Shown here: positions 46,352-56,010 of the stretch, one piece after another | Layout: every line of letters starts with the position of its first letter | Position numbering within the stretch: the first letter of the stretch is position 1 | From: Companilactobacillus suantsaicola | GTDB lineage: Bacteria > Bacillota > Bacilli > Lactobacillales > Lactobacillaceae | Assembly: GCF_004745525.1 (NCBI RefSeq) | Contig: NZ_RKLY01000017.1 | Span: forward strand, 1-59,808 | Length of the DNA stretch: 59,808 nt | Reading direction: 5' to 3' | Made by a program: the position numbers and the translations under genes | The notes under the pieces: model-generated | Told to the model about the DNA's origin: nothing | Seen by the model: the letters and a program-made list of their open reading frames with translations, nothing else | Databases searched by the model: none

Positions 46352-47170
46352 TTAGAAATCTTCAAAGACGCTTTCGCCGTACAATTCTGTGAACAAATCT
46401 TTTCTTTGGTTAGCAGCTAAACGTTCATCATCATTGTGAGCAACTTGGGCCAAACGGGCTAAAAGAAAATAACAGTTTGCCAACATGTAATGGGAATTGT
46501 GACGAGCAATGAATTCAATTCCATCAGCCAAATAAGCAGTCGAATTTTGATAATCATTCATTTTGAAGTAAATCAAAGCAGCCATGTAATAAAGAATATT
46601 TTGATTCTCTTCATAACTGAAAGCATCCCACTTCTGAAATGCCAAATCAATGTGCTTTGCAGCAAGCTTCTTTTGATTTTGCAGCGCAAAAATATAGGCC
46701 ATTCCCATGTATGCCAGGCGAGCCAAAGTATTAGGATGTCGCGGATTAATTTGTGCCAGTGACAATTTGAATGACTGGATTGCTTCAAAAATTGCATTAG
46801 TCTGCAGTTGCGCGACGCCTAAATAATAATAGTAAGATTGAATTTGCAAATTTGTTTTGAGATTATTGAGCACTTTTTCTTGATTCAAAAATGCCTTCAG
46901 CTCTTGATATTGGTGGTTGTTACACAAATCATCTACTTGATCATTGAAGTTAGCTTTTGAACTAATTGAAAAATTAGTTGCCAAACTGATTTCATCTAGA
47001 TTCACTTTTAATTTATTGGCTAAATTAATTAATAAAACTGAATTTGGTACATAGACATTGTTTTCAATTGCAGACAACATTGACTGTGCACAAACTCCCT
47101 CTGCCAACTCTTTTTGGGTCAAGTGTTTTTCTTTTCTTAACTCTCTAATTACCGTCCCTAAATCTTTCAT
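46352..47170 (-). CDS. XRE-family regulator with TPR-like domain (Rgg/PlcR type)
   Basis: This 272-residue regulator has an N-terminal helix-turn-helix (residues 1-65, IRELRKEKHLTQKELAEGVC, then SMLSAIENN). A long all-helical C-terminal region with tetratricopeptide-like repeats follows (for example YYYLGVAQLQTNAIFEAIQSFKLS). Such architecture is typical of peptide-responsive RRNPP regulators. No obvious small peptide gene lies next to it, so the ligand is unknown. It precedes the SRPBCC-like gene by 72 bases on the same strand. Confidence 0.85.
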   Translation of the reverse strand: MKDLGTVIRELRKEKHLTQKELAEGVCAQSMLSAIENNVYVPNSVLLINLANKLKVNLDEISLATNFSISSKANFNDQVDDLCNNHQYQELKAFLNQEKVLNNLKTNLQIQSYYYYLGVAQLQTNAIFEAIQSFKLSLAQINPRHPNTLARLAYMGMAYIFALQNQKKLAAKHIDLAFQKWDAFSYEENQNILYYMAALIYFKMNDYQNSTAYLADGIEFIARHNSHYMLANCYFLLARLAQVAHNDDERLAANQRKDLFTELYGESVFEDF

Positions 47171-47244
47171 GTTTTATCCCTGCTTTTTCTTATCACTATC
47201 TTAATTTTAAATGATAATTGGAAAAATGTGTTGGTTTTAGATGC

Positions 47245-47280
47245 AAAAAACGCCGGGAATTTTCTTCCTGACGTTTTTTT
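47245..47280. terminator. Terminator-like hairpin upstream of the XRE gene
   Basis: AAAAAACGCCGGGAA and TTCCTGACGTTTTTTT form a stem with a mismatch. It points rightward on the plus strand. The rest of the 358-base gap holds a duplicated AATAACCATTGTTCTT (47326 and 47369) and hairpin element F. Confidence 0.5.
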
Positions 47281-47392
47281 GTGGTAGATTTTTTCTTTTT
47301 AGGGGTTGGTTTGGTTTTTTCTTTGAATAACCATTGTTCTTTGCTGTGTTGCTCTAATTCTTATTCTTAATAACCATTGTTCTTGGCAATAT

Positions 47393-47531
47393 AGCTAAAA
47401 CGCGTTCCGCAGGCCAGGACTTGGACATATAGCTACGCTTCCCAAATCGCCCGCAGGTTCGGCGGGCAATTCGTGAAGCTAGGCTATCTGCTAAGTCCTA
47501 AGCGGCCTGCTCCACGCTCTGCTCTACTCTA
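47393..47531 (-). repeat. Stop-codon-anchored hairpin element, type 3 (copy F)
   Basis: On the minus strand this element starts at the TAG stop of metQ, with TAGAGTAGAGCAGAGCGTGG. It ends with GCGGAACGCGTTTTAGC. The interior matches element C (AGATAGCCTAGCTTCACGAA against AGATAGCCTAATTTCACGAA), with compensating changes in the opposite arm. Confidence 0.85.
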
Positions 47532-48365
47532 ATTCAACACTTTATAATTCCAAGCTGGTTTTTCATATCCATGGAATTCTTGTTCGATAACTTTAGCAAT
47601 ATCTTTTGATTGATATGCTTTAATAATCTTCTTATATGTAGGATTGTCTTTGTCTTTCTTATTAGCTGAGATGATATTTACATATGGTTTTGACTTAGCT
47701 GTAATCTTTTCTCTATAAACTGCAGTCTTTGGATCTAGTTTTGAATCATTGGCAACTCCACTGTTAACTACTGAAGCGGTAACGTCTTCCATTGATTTAG
47801 CTGTTTGGGCTGCATCTAGTGGTGTGATCTTTAGGTGTAATTTATTTTCGGTAATATCTTTCAAACCTGGTACTTTAGCATCATCCAACTTAATCAAACC
47901 GGCACTTTCTAGTAGTGCTAGTCCACGGGCTTCGTTTGTGGCATCGTTAGCGACGGCAATCTTGTCGCCTTCTTTGATTTGACTAACTTTAGTGATCTTC
48001 TTAGAATACAAAGCCATTGGTGCGATTACGGTTGAACCGATTGAAACGATGTTAGTGTGGTGTTTTTTGTTCCAATCATTTTGGAAAATTACTGTTTGAA
48101 AGGCGTTCAAATCAATTTCGCCTTGATCTAGTGCAGCATTTGGTTGACTGTAATCTGAGAATTCAACAATCTTAATGTTGATTCCTTCTTTTTTAACCTT
48201 TTTAGCGACGGCTTTTAAAACTCGGTCATCTGATCCGGTAATCCCAATTTTTACAGTTTTCTCTTTGTTAGAACTTGCTTGGCTGTTTCCACAACCTACT
48301 AGTACGAACAAACTTAATGTGGTAATAACTAATAAAAATAAAGCCTTTAACTTACTTTTCTTCAT
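47529..48365 (-). CDS. metQ: Methionine ABC transporter substrate-binding lipoprotein (MetQ/NlpA), copy 1
   Basis: This 278-residue lipoprotein has a signal peptide and lipobox LFVLVGCG (about residues 19-26). It belongs to the NlpA family (GSDDRVLKAVAKKVKKEG, then FSDYSQPNAALDQGEIDLNAFQ). It should capture methionine and deliver it to MetNI. The start is the ATG at 48365 with GGAGGAG, and the longer frame runs into the T-box leader. It follows metI but has its own T-box leader, so it can be controlled separately. The TAG stop lies in hairpin element F. Confidence 0.9.
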   Translation of the reverse strand: MKKSKLKALFLLVITTLSLFVLVGCGNSQASSNKEKTVKIGITGSDDRVLKAVAKKVKKEGINIKIVEFSDYSQPNAALDQGEIDLNAFQTVIFQNDWNKKHHTNIVSIGSTVIAPMALYSKKITKVSQIKEGDKIAVANDATNEARGLALLESAGLIKLDDAKVPGLKDITENKLHLKITPLDAAQTAKSMEDVTASVVNSGVANDSKLDPKTAVYREKITAKSKPYVNIISANKKDKDNPTYKKIIKAYQSKDIAKVIEQEFHGYEKPAWNYKVLN

Positions 48366-48409
48366 AGTACTCCTCCTCGGGTCTAGCCCTTTTTCCCATA
48401 TATATATAC

Positions 48410-48670
48410 AAAAAGACGCTTCCATCAAAACGAATCAACTCGTTTAAGATAGAAGCGCCTTTTTGCGCGGTACCATTCTATTTTAAAAACAAGTTCACAC
48501 TTGTTTTCCTCTAAAACATGCATTGCATGTGTGTACGATAATGGATACCGGCCATCATCCCCTGTTCCTAAGAATTCGGAGATGCCAATCACGAATCATT
48601 TTCAAATATCCACTCATGCTTTTTCTCATCGAATCAAAAGCTCTCTGTAACGAGTTGAATAAATTACTTT
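48410..48670 (-). promoter_or_regulatory. T-box leader upstream of metQ
   Basis: The minus strand contains the T-box sequence AGAATGGTACCGCGC (48465-48479). A terminator stem follows (GGCGCTTCTATC and GATGGAAGCGTC, then T5; 48410-48465). Upstream lie stem-I-like sequences, including a shared TGAAAATGA block with an ATG at 48597-48599 that could be the methionine specifier. Uncharged tRNA-Met would then allow read-through. Confidence 0.85.
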
Positions 48671-48687
48671 TTCGCTCAATTTGTTCT

Positions 48688-49377
48688 CTAATGTTCTAAT
48701 TTTCTAACGGCAAAATCGCCTAAACCTTGAATTACGAAAACTAACACTAAGATCAATAACATAGAAACGATTGTTACATCATTTTCAAATCTTTGATAAC
48801 CAACGGAAATGGCCATGTTACCAAGACCACCACCACCAACAGCACCGGCCATGGCAGTTAATCCTATCAAACTAATGATTGTTAGAGTACCAGAGCGAAT
48901 CAGTTCGGGTAAACCTTCACGTAAATATACTCTAAAAATAATTTTCATAGGAGAAAGACCGATAGCTTCAGCAGCTTCAATAACTCCGTGATCTACTTCA
49001 ACTAACGCCAATTGAACTTGTCTGGCAAAAAATGGCGCCGTCCCGATCACTAACGGAACTAATGCTCCAGTAGGTCCAATTGTCTGACCAACGATCAAAC
49101 GAGTGAATGGTCCGATGACCGCTAGCAAGATAATGAACGGAATTGATCTGAATAAATTAACTAGCTTATCTAAGAATGTGTACAAAGCTTTGTTAGGAGT
49201 AATACCATCATCAGCTGTCACCACCAACAAGATTCCTAGAACAATACCGAATATGCCGGCAAAAAACGCACTGACAAAAGTCATGTAAAGTGTTTGCCAA
49301 ATTGCGACCACGAATCCATTATCGCCTTCCCAATTAGCAACTACGTTAGGTAGAAATTTATTAACTAAATCAGCCAT
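48688..49377 (-). CDS. metI: Methionine ABC transporter permease
   Basis: This 229-residue inner-membrane permease of the BPD family has five or six helices. The coupling loop EAAEAIGLSPMKIIFRVYLREGLPELI, which contacts the ATPase, is present (about 135-161). A MetI-typical GLTAMAGAVGGGGLG stretch follows. It starts three bases after the metN stop codon. It works with MetN and either MetQ. Confidence 0.92.
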   Translation of the reverse strand: MADLVNKFLPNVVANWEGDNGFVVAIWQTLYMTFVSAFFAGIFGIVLGILLVVTADDGITPNKALYTFLDKLVNLFRSIPFIILLAVIGPFTRLIVGQTIGPTGALVPLVIGTAPFFARQVQLALVEVDHGVIEAAEAIGLSPMKIIFRVYLREGLPELIRSGTLTIISLIGLTAMAGAVGGGGLGNMAISVGYQRFENDVTIVSMLLILVLVFVIQGLGDFAVRKLEH

Positions 49378-49380
49378 GAA

Positions 49381-50439
49381 CTATTCGCCTTCTTTCTTTA
49401 AAGATATTTCTTTAACATTGACGTTCAAACTATTCAAATATTCGATTGCAGCCTCAACCTTGTCATCTTCACCCGTTAAGGCAAAGAGCATGATTCCGAC
49501 TGTGGTATTTTGCAATCTTTCAATATTACTAAATAAAATGTTGGCTTCAACTTTGAAACGTTTATACAATTCAACGACGATCGGTTCATTGGTAGAGTCA
49601 CCGATGTAATTCAATTCAATCAAGCGACCGGATAATTTATCAACGATTCCACTATCACGAATTTCATCTAAGACTGATCCGATATGAGTTGAAGTATTAA
49701 CAAAGTCTTTCGTCAATTGTTTCTTAGGATTACCGAAAATAGTTAACAGACTGCCTTCTTCAATCAATTGACCATTTTCCATTACCGCAACTCGATTACA
49801 TACTTGTTTGATAGCATCCATTTCGTGGGTAATGATAACAATTGTGATTCCTAATTCTTTATTCAAGCGACCAAGTAGATCCAAGATTTCAGTGGTAGTT
49901 TTTGGATCTAGAGCACTTGTCGCTTCATCAGAAATTAAAATCTCTGGATCATTTGCTAAAGCTCTAGCTATCGCAACACGTTGTTTTTGACCACCTGATA
50001 ATTGTGAAGGATAATTCTTCGCACGGTCAGCTAGACCAACAATATCAAGTAACTTATCAATTTTTTGCTTACGTTCTGCTTTGCTCAACCCAGAATCGCG
50101 TAACGGAAAGTCAACATTTCCATAAACTGTCAACGAATTCATCAAGTTAAAATGTTGAAAAATCATTCCGATGTTGCGACGAGCTTTTCGTAAATCCTTT
50201 GCACTCAATTGAGTTAAATTTTGGTCATTGACGACAACCGTCCCAGAAGTTGGTTTTTGTAATAGATTGATCACACGAACCAACGTACTCTTTCCGGCAC
50301 CGGAATAACCAATAACTCCGAATACATCGCCTTTATTCACATTGATGGAAACATCTTTGACAGCTTCGATTGTTTTGCCTTCACTGTGAAAGGTAACATC
50401 AATATTTTTTAGCTGAATTATCCCATTTTGTTCTGCCAT
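49381..50439 (-). CDS. metN: Methionine ABC transporter ATP-binding protein
   Basis: This 352-residue ATPase has Walker [11 protein letters not shown]-loop MIFQHFNLM, signature LSGGQKQR, Walker [13 protein letters not shown] and H-loop [10 protein letters not shown]-terminal NIL domain (about 265-350) binds methionine for feedback inhibition in homologues. It is followed by metI in the same operon and preceded by an M20 peptidase gene by six bases. Confidence 0.95.
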   Translation of the reverse strand: MAEQNGIIQLKNIDVTFHSEGKTIEAVKDVSINVNKGDVFGVIGYSGAGKSTLVRVINLLQKPTSGTVVVNDQNLTQLSAKDLRKARRNIGMIFQHFNLMNSLTVYGNVDFPLRDSGLSKAERKQKIDKLLDIVGLADRAKNYPSQLSGGQKQRVAIARALANDPEILISDEATSALDPKTTTEILDLLGRLNKELGITIVIITHEMDAIKQVCNRVAVMENGQLIEEGSLLTIFGNPKKQLTKDFVNTSTHIGSVLDEIRDSGIVDKLSGRLIELNYIGDSTNEPIVVELYKRFKVEANILFSNIERLQNTTVGIMLFALTGEDDKVEAAIEYLNSLNVNVKEISLKKEGE

Positions 50440-50445
50440 TAAAAA

Positions 50446-51780
50446 TTACTCCCTTAATTTACCTAAGAATTGGTCGAAGAAATCAATAAAGTCGAGGTAA
50501 TCTTGAATTCTAATATTTTCGTTTGGAGCATGATTACCAGCCTTAGAATAACTGACACCACAAGAAATGATTGAGGCGTGTGTGTATTCATTCAACAAGT
50601 ACATTGGACCAGTACCAGGACTTGATGGTAAGGCTTCGACTTTGTCCTCTCCACCAAAGAAGTCTTTGGCGGTACCAATTAATTTATTTACGATTGGACT
50701 ATCAAGATCCCAACGATATCCTTTTTCACCAAGGAGATACTTAACTTTAATATCTTTAAAGCCTTGGTCATTCAAATATTTTGTCAACTTATCGAACAAG
50801 TCATGTGGATCTTGATTTGGTACCAATCTAAACTCTAACTTAGCTGTGGCAGCTTTAGGAGTAACGGTTTTAACACCTTCACCTTCCCAACCACTGCTGA
50901 TTCCTTCTATATTAATAGTTGGATTGAAAGTTAAATTGTAGTTAACTGACTTATTCTTCAACAAAGGAACTTGCAAGTCCCATTTTGACTTTAAGTCAGG
51001 TGTGATTGCTTTGTTAACTAAATCGATTTCTTTTTGAGTAGGTTCAACAACGTCATCATAAAATCCAGGAATCTTAATGTCACCTTCAGGAGTTCTCAAA
51101 GCATTTAAGGCTTGGGCTAATCTCCAAGTAGCTGAATCAACTACAGCGGCAAAAGATGAATGAAGATCGATATCAGCTGAAGTAGCTTCTAATTCAAAAC
51201 ACAAGACACCTTTGTTACCACCAGTGAAATTGAATTGTTCATGTTCATTCTTGTAACCTGATTCCCAAATGATCAAATCAGCGGCTAACTTGTCAGAATA
51301 CTTCTTTAAGTAATCCTCCAAATGACGACTGGCAACTTCTTCTTGACCTTCAACTAAGAATTTGATGTTACAAGGAAGATCTCCGTGCTCTTGACGATAA
51401 ATCTTCAAAGCCGTAATTCGACTGATCAAATCGGCTTTACAATCAGAAACTCCACGTCCGATGAATTTGTCATCAGTAATCTTCAACTTGAATGGATCTG
51501 AGTTCCAAAGAGCAACTGGCTCTTCTGGTTGAACATCGTAGTGATTATAAATCAAGATGGTAGTATCACTAGGTTGTTTTGGTTTGATTTCAGCGAAAAC
51601 GACTGGATGTTCAAATTCATCCCAAACGGTGGCATCGGCTCCAAAGTCCGTTAATAAATTTTTAAGGAATTCGGCTGTCTCAGTAATAGATTGATTCTTT
51701 GCTGAAACGGATGGTAGTGCAATATAGTTCTTTAAATCTTCAATCGACTTCTGAATTAATGGATCTGATAGTTTTGACAT
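50446..51780 (-). CDS. M20-family metallopeptidase (dipeptidase-like)
   Basis: This 444-residue cytoplasmic peptidase has the metal ligands in YNHYDVQPEEP (His and Asp), GRGVSDCKAD (Asp), EGQEEVAS (Glu-Glu), IIWESG and the C-terminal KAGNHAPNE (His). A dimerisation domain is inserted at about 195-320 (DLHSSFAAVVDSATW). It lies inside the T-box-controlled methionine uptake operon, so it may release methionine from imported peptides or N-acyl compounds. That link is from context only. Confidence 0.88.
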   Translation of the reverse strand: MSKLSDPLIQKSIEDLKNYIALPSVSAKNQSITETAEFLKNLLTDFGADATVWDEFEHPVVFAEIKPKQPSDTTILIYNHYDVQPEEPVALWNSDPFKLKITDDKFIGRGVSDCKADLISRITALKIYRQEHGDLPCNIKFLVEGQEEVASRHLEDYLKKYSDKLAADLIIWESGYKNEHEQFNFTGGNKGVLCFELEATSADIDLHSSFAAVVDSATWRLAQALNALRTPEGDIKIPGFYDDVVEPTQKEIDLVNKAITPDLKSKWDLQVPLLKNKSVNYNLTFNPTINIEGISSGWEGEGVKTVTPKAATAKLEFRLVPNQDPHDLFDKLTKYLNDQGFKDIKVKYLLGEKGYRWDLDSPIVNKLIGTAKDFFGGEDKVEALPSSPGTGPMYLLNEYTHASIISCGVSYSKAGNHAPNENIRIQDYLDFIDFFDQFLGKLRE

Positions 51781-51813
51781 ATGAAAACCTCCTCAAATTT
51801 TTAAAACGATTTA

Positions 51814-52632
51814 TTACTTATTCCAAGCTGGTACGGCACTTTCGCCATAAACCTTCTTGATTTCTTTAGCAACAGCTTTAGTTTGGAAAGCTTTAACAAC
51901 TTTCTTGTAAGTCTTGTTGTCCTTGTTCTTCTTTTGGGTAACGATAATATTGATCCAAGGTTGTGACTTCTTGTTAACTTTTTCAGTTACAACCGCTTTT
52001 GAAGGATCAAGTTTAGCATCACTAGCAACATTACCGTTAACGATAGCTGCATCGACATCATCAAGTGATCTAGCGGTTTGTGCGGCATCAAGCGTCGTGA
52101 ACTTCAAGTTTAACTTGTTTTCCTTAATGTTCTTAGTTGATGGTAACTTAACGCCACTATCAAGTTTCAACAAACCATTTGCTTCTAGTAATTGTAATGC
52201 ACGAGCTTCATTGGAAGCGTCATTTGGAATAGCAATTTTAGCGCCATTCTTTAATTGGCTAAGCTTTGTGATCTTATGTGAATACAAAGACATTGGTTGA
52301 ATAACTGTCTTACCAATTGATACAAGATCTGTATGATGTGCTTTGTTCCAAGAATTTAAGAAGAATGTATGTTGGTAAGCATTAATATCAACTTCCCCTT
52401 GTGCTAAGGCTGTGTTGGGTTGATTGTAATCATTGAACTCAACAACCTTTAAGTTGATACCCTCACTCTTAACATTTTTCTTAACTACTTTCCAAATCGC
52501 AGCGTCGGAAGGATTGATTCCGACCTTAACTGTTTGTGTCTTGTCTTGGCTACCACAACCAGCTAGTACAAAAATAAACAATGCTGTAAAAGCTAGTAGG
52601 ATGACCTTACCTAATTTCTTAAATTTACTCAT
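51814..52632 (-). CDS. metQ: Methionine ABC transporter substrate-binding lipoprotein (MetQ/NlpA), copy 2
   Basis: This 272-residue lipoprotein has lipobox FIFVLAGCG (about 18-26) and the NlpA domain (VKVGINPSDAAIWKVVKKNV, NDYNQPNTALAQGEVDINAYQ). It is a clear paralogue of the product at 47529-48365. It is the first gene of the operon with the M20 peptidase, metN and metI, directly after a T-box leader. Two binding proteins with one permease suggest different ligands, such as L- and D-methionine or methionine sulfoxide, though this cannot be told from sequence. Confidence 0.9.
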   Translation of the reverse strand: MSKFKKLGKVILLAFTALFIFVLAGCGSQDKTQTVKVGINPSDAAIWKVVKKNVKSEGINLKVVEFNDYNQPNTALAQGEVDINAYQHTFFLNSWNKAHHTDLVSIGKTVIQPMSLYSHKITKLSQLKNGAKIAIPNDASNEARALQLLEANGLLKLDSGVKLPSTKNIKENKLNLKFTTLDAAQTARSLDDVDAAIVNGNVASDAKLDPSKAVVTEKVNKKSQPWINIIVTQKKNKDNKTYKKVVKAFQTKAVAKEIKKVYGESAVPAWNK

Positions 52633-52682
52633 TTCTTTCTCCCACCTTACATATTTCTTAACGAAAAAATCTCTATATAAAC

Positions 52683-52950
52683 AAAAAAGCCACTTCTAAA
52701 TTGAACATAATCTGTTCATATTTAGAAGCGGCTATTGCGCGGTACCATTCTAATTCGGAATAAATTTACACTTATCCCCTTAACAACGTACAAGAAAATC
52801 TATACGCGTGTACTGTAAAGGGTACCAACCATTGCATCTTTATCCGAAGATTCAGCGCACCAATCACGGGTCATTTTCATTCAAGTCGTTGTCCTCATCT
52901 CAGCAACAGAGGCTTTCTGTACAAACGAGGTTGAATTACTTCCCCCGATC
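52683..52950 (-). promoter_or_regulatory. T-box leader of the metQ-M20-metN-metI operon
   Basis: The minus strand carries AGAATGGTACCGCGC (52737-52751) followed by a terminator, AAGCCRCTTCTAAAT with its complement and T6 (52683-52732). Upstream lie TACAGAAAGCC and the TGAAAATGA block with an ATG at 52872-52874, as in the other T-box. Both leaders probably read the same tRNA. The 380 or so bases to the left of the next gene (53000-53358) are A/T-rich, and I see no gene or hairpin of note. Confidence 0.87.
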
Positions 52951-53358
52951 ACTTTGTTTAATAAATCTCTTTTGTTAATCGTTGGTTAGATAATACAATC
53001 TAATTTTTGAAATGTCAATCAATAAAAATAAGTTTTTTCAGAAGTTTTTCTAATCTTTATTTTATATGCCAAACGTCATTTATAACATGAGATTGATTCA
53101 ATTACCGTCATTCAAGGCTTTTGTCGGTCGCGTGATGGCTATTCTTATGCTACTTGAAAAAATATTTTTTGGAAATAAAAAATATATTAATCTTCTTTTC
53201 AAGAATATTTTACATTAGAGAAAATTAATATTTAATTAGAATCAAGTCTCGTGTCACGCTACTGTAAATCAATTGGATTTTGTAATCGAAATTAAGTTTT
53301 CAAAGGTATTCTTTGCTAAAATTGGAAGTAATAATAAGTCGTAATTCTGGAGTAGAAA

Positions 53359-54315
53359 ATGAGTTTAATTAGTTTTAAAGATGTTACTAAGCAAGTCGGA
53401 AATCAAAGTGTCTTCACCAATTTTTCACTAGACATAGCTGAGCATCAACAAATCGGTCTAAAGTTAATGCGGAGTGAAACCGATACGTTTTTTAGTTTAT
53501 TGGAAGAAAAGACTCTTCCTAGCAGCGGTTCAATTGAAAATAACACTCAAAGCATTTCAATTAAGCGTTATAACGATGGTATTTATCAAAAAATGACTGT
53601 AAAAAGCTATTTAGAGTTCTTCAATCACTTGACTAGTAATCGCCAAGACATTAAGCAACTCGCTCCTGACTTTTCCTTAGGCGATAATTTGACTATGAAG
53701 ACAGACGCTTTGACAATCGATCAAATTGAGCGATTGCATCTCTTTAGAATCTACCTAACTGCACCTGATCTAGTATTCTTAGAAAGTCCCCTACGTGATT
53801 TATCTAGTGACGGCATCAAGTTTTACTTCAAAGCTCTCGAAGTCGTCCGTCAGAAGTCAACTGTGGTCGTTATCTCTTCCTTTATGGAAGAACTTTTACA
53901 ACTGAGTTCAACTATTTATCAATCTGTCGATCACAAACTGGAGAAAGTTTCCTTAGAAACTAGTCAAGATTCACTCAAACCACAAAACATTTTCCGGCTC
54001 TCCAGTCACCTTGATGATAAAACAATTTTCTTCAGTCCCAACGAAATCGACTTCATCGAAAGCATCAACGGTGTTAGTAATTTCTCGGTAAACTCCGAAT
54101 ACTTCCCTTCTTCACTAACAATGGAAGAACTCGAAAAGAAGTTAGTTCACTTCGGCTTTTTCAGATGTCATCGATCATACTTAGTCAATCTCCAACGAAT
54201 TTCTGAATTGATCAGCTATTCCAAGAACAGTTACACCTTGATTTTAAAAAATAGTCAGGAGACTCTCCCCTTATCTCGTGCTAAATTAGATCAACTCAAG
54301 GACTTACTCCAATAA
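53359..54315 (+). CDS. LytTR regulator fused to a degenerate ABC ATPase domain
   Basis: This 318-residue protein begins like an ABC ATPase (ISFKDVTKQVGNQSVFTNFSL). Where Walker A should be it reads IGLKLMRSETDTFF, and the signature and Walker B regions read TIDQIERLHLF and LVFLESPL, so ATP hydrolysis is unlikely. A LytTR DNA-binding domain follows at about 215-316 (FFSPNEIDFIESING, then HRSYLVNLQRI). It lies 105 bases upstream of an ABC transporter operon and probably regulates it. Similar fusions occur in Firmicutes. Confidence 0.85.
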   Translation: MSLISFKDVTKQVGNQSVFTNFSLDIAEHQQIGLKLMRSETDTFFSLLEEKTLPSSGSIENNTQSISIKRYNDGIYQKMTVKSYLEFFNHLTSNRQDIKQLAPDFSLGDNLTMKTDALTIDQIERLHLFRIYLTAPDLVFLESPLRDLSSDGIKFYFKALEVVRQKSTVVVISSFMEELLQLSSTIYQSVDHKLEKVSLETSQDSLKPQNIFRLSSHLDDKTIFFSPNEIDFIESINGVSNFSVNSEYFPSSLTMEELEKKLVHFGFFRCHRSYLVNLQRISELISYSKNSYTLILKNSQETLPLSRAKLDQLKDLLQ

Positions 54316-54358
54316 CGTGGGTACAATTCAAACCATTATTTCCACCATTCACTGATTT

Positions 54359-54374
54359 TTGCATACTTATGCAA
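54359..54374. promoter_or_regulatory. Inverted repeat upstream of the ABC transporter genes
   Basis: TTGCATACTTATGCAA is a perfect 7-2-7 palindrome about 46 bases before the ATPase start codon, in or next to the promoter. It may be the operator of the operon. LytTR proteins usually bind direct repeats, so another regulator is possible. Confidence 0.4.
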
Positions 54375-54420
54375 TCTTTCTTTGTATTCTGTAATTGTAA
54401 AAAGCAAGGAGGAGTACAAA

Positions 54421-55275
54421 ATGACCAACAACCCAATCATTGAAGTGAAACAACTTTATAAAAGTTTCGGCAATGAACCTGCATTGAACAATCTTGATTT
54501 TTCCGTTGAAAAAGGTGAAATCTTTGGATTTCTTGGCCCATCGGGAGCTGGGAAAACTACCACGATCAAGATTCTTACCGGACAACTCAATCAAGATTCA
54601 GGAAGCGCTACAGTTTTAGGCAGCAATTCTCAACATTTTAAAGAGAATATTTATGAGCATATCGGTGTCGTAACGCATGATAGTGGTTTATATGAAAATC
54701 TATTAGCCTACAATAACCTAGTTACCTTTGCGAGAATCTTTAATAGTGATAAAAAATCAATTGATCCGTTATTAAAACGTGTCGGTCTTTATAACGATAG
54801 AAACAAACTAGTTAAAAAATTCTCCCAAGGAATGAAACAACGCCTAATTTTAGCTCGAGCAATCCTCAATCGCCCGGAAATCCTTTTTCTTGATGAACCA
54901 ACCAATGGAATTGATCCAGGAACGACTAAGGAAATTCACAAATTAATTTTTGAGCTAAGGGATTCTGGAACAACTATTTTCTTGACGACTCATAACATGA
55001 CTGAAGCCACCAAATTGTGTGATCGAGTAGCGTTATTAAACGATGGTAAAATTGCAGAAATCGGTTCACCACAAGACTTGAGTTTGAAGTACAATAAAAA
55101 AATTCAATTCAAAGTTCTTTTAAAAGATAACGAATCACTAAAGTTAAACGACTCTGAAGAAACCAGAGGAAAAATCAATTGGTGGTTAGAAAACGGTGAA
55201 TTACAGACCATCCATTCTTGCGAACCAACCTTAGAAGACGTCTTTTTACAAGTTACGGGGAGGAAATTAAAATGA
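54421..55275 (+). CDS. ABC transporter ATP-binding protein
   Basis: This 284-residue ATPase is of the drug/peptide exporter class, with Walker A GPSGAGKTT, signature FSQGMKQRL, Walker B ILFLDEPTNGID and H-loop FLTTHNMTEA. The start is the ATG at 54421 with AAGGAGGAG upstream. Its stop codon overlaps the start of the permease (ATGA). Together with the next gene it forms a complete transporter. The substrate is unknown. Confidence 0.92.
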   Translation: MTNNPIIEVKQLYKSFGNEPALNNLDFSVEKGEIFGFLGPSGAGKTTTIKILTGQLNQDSGSATVLGSNSQHFKENIYEHIGVVTHDSGLYENLLAYNNLVTFARIFNSDKKSIDPLLKRVGLYNDRNKLVKKFSQGMKQRLILARAILNRPEILFLDEPTNGIDPGTTKEIHKLIFELRDSGTTIFLTTHNMTEATKLCDRVALLNDGKIAEIGSPQDLSLKYNKKIQFKVLLKDNESLKLNDSEETRGKINWWLENGELQTIHSCEPTLEDVFLQVTGRKLK

Positions 55276-55994
55276 ACATCTCATTGCGAAAAATAAATGC
55301 AATCTTTATCTTGAAATTACAACTATTTTTAGGAAACCTTTCCTTACTAATGATTCCGGCCATGGCAATTGGCTACGTGGTAATTTTTAAAAACTTTTTC
55401 CCTGCTAATACTGTTGCGTTTAAGGCACTGACGTTAAACATGGGTATCCTCTTGAATATAATTATGGGTGGCATAATGTTTGGCGCTTATCCTATCGCCG
55501 AAGAAAAAGAACATCATACTTTAGGAGTCTTGATGACTTCCTCAATCAACGCAACTGAATATTTCATTGGAAGTTTACTCCCAGCACTGTTGATTTTGAC
55601 CATAACTAATATCATTTTGGTACCGCTAAATGGCACTTCCTGGAACCAAGTGTCAATTATCAACTATTTGATTATCACAGTAATTTGTTCAATCATCAGT
55701 ATTTTGATTGGTTTTACCTTGGGACTTTTTTCCAAAAACCAAACCAATGCCGGCGTCGTGAGTCTATTACCAGCGGCTATTTTTACATTAGTCCCACTTT
55801 TTAAAGGTTTCTCAAATAAAATTTCACACACTTCTGACTTCCTGTATTCAGGAGTAATTCCCAGATTCATCAATCAAAGCCTCTTCAAACACAGCTATTC
55901 TTGGAGCCTATTCGAAGTCAGTGTTTTAATAGCTTGGTTCATTATTTTCTCAATTGTTTTATTTTATGCTTATAGATATAAACATTTTGATTAG
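55272..55994 (+). CDS. ABC-2 type transporter permease
   Basis: This 240-residue permease has six hydrophobic segments. A conserved AEEKEHHTLGVLMTSSINATEYFIG stretch follows the second, as in ABC-2 exporters. It starts inside the stop codon of the ATPase gene, so the two are coupled. The overlapping longer frame from 55218 lies within the ATPase and is not used. Confidence 0.88.
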   Translation: MNISLRKINAIFILKLQLFLGNLSLLMIPAMAIGYVVIFKNFFPANTVAFKALTLNMGILLNIIMGGIMFGAYPIAEEKEHHTLGVLMTSSINATEYFIGSLLPALLILTITNIILVPLNGTSWNQVSIINYLIITVICSIISILIGFTLGLFSKNQTNAGVVSLLPAAIFTLVPLFKGFSNKISHTSDFLYSGVIPRFINQSLFKHSYSWSLFEVSVLIAWFIIFSIVLFYAYRYKHFD

Positions 55995-56010
55995 TCAGGA
56001 GGAATTAATT

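Noticed and set aside
47326-47384. Duplicated AATAACCATTGTTCTT with 43-base offset
   Set aside because: Only two short copies occur in A/T-rich intergenic DNA, with no palindrome or promoter context to give it meaning. It is noted under the neighbouring terminator entry.
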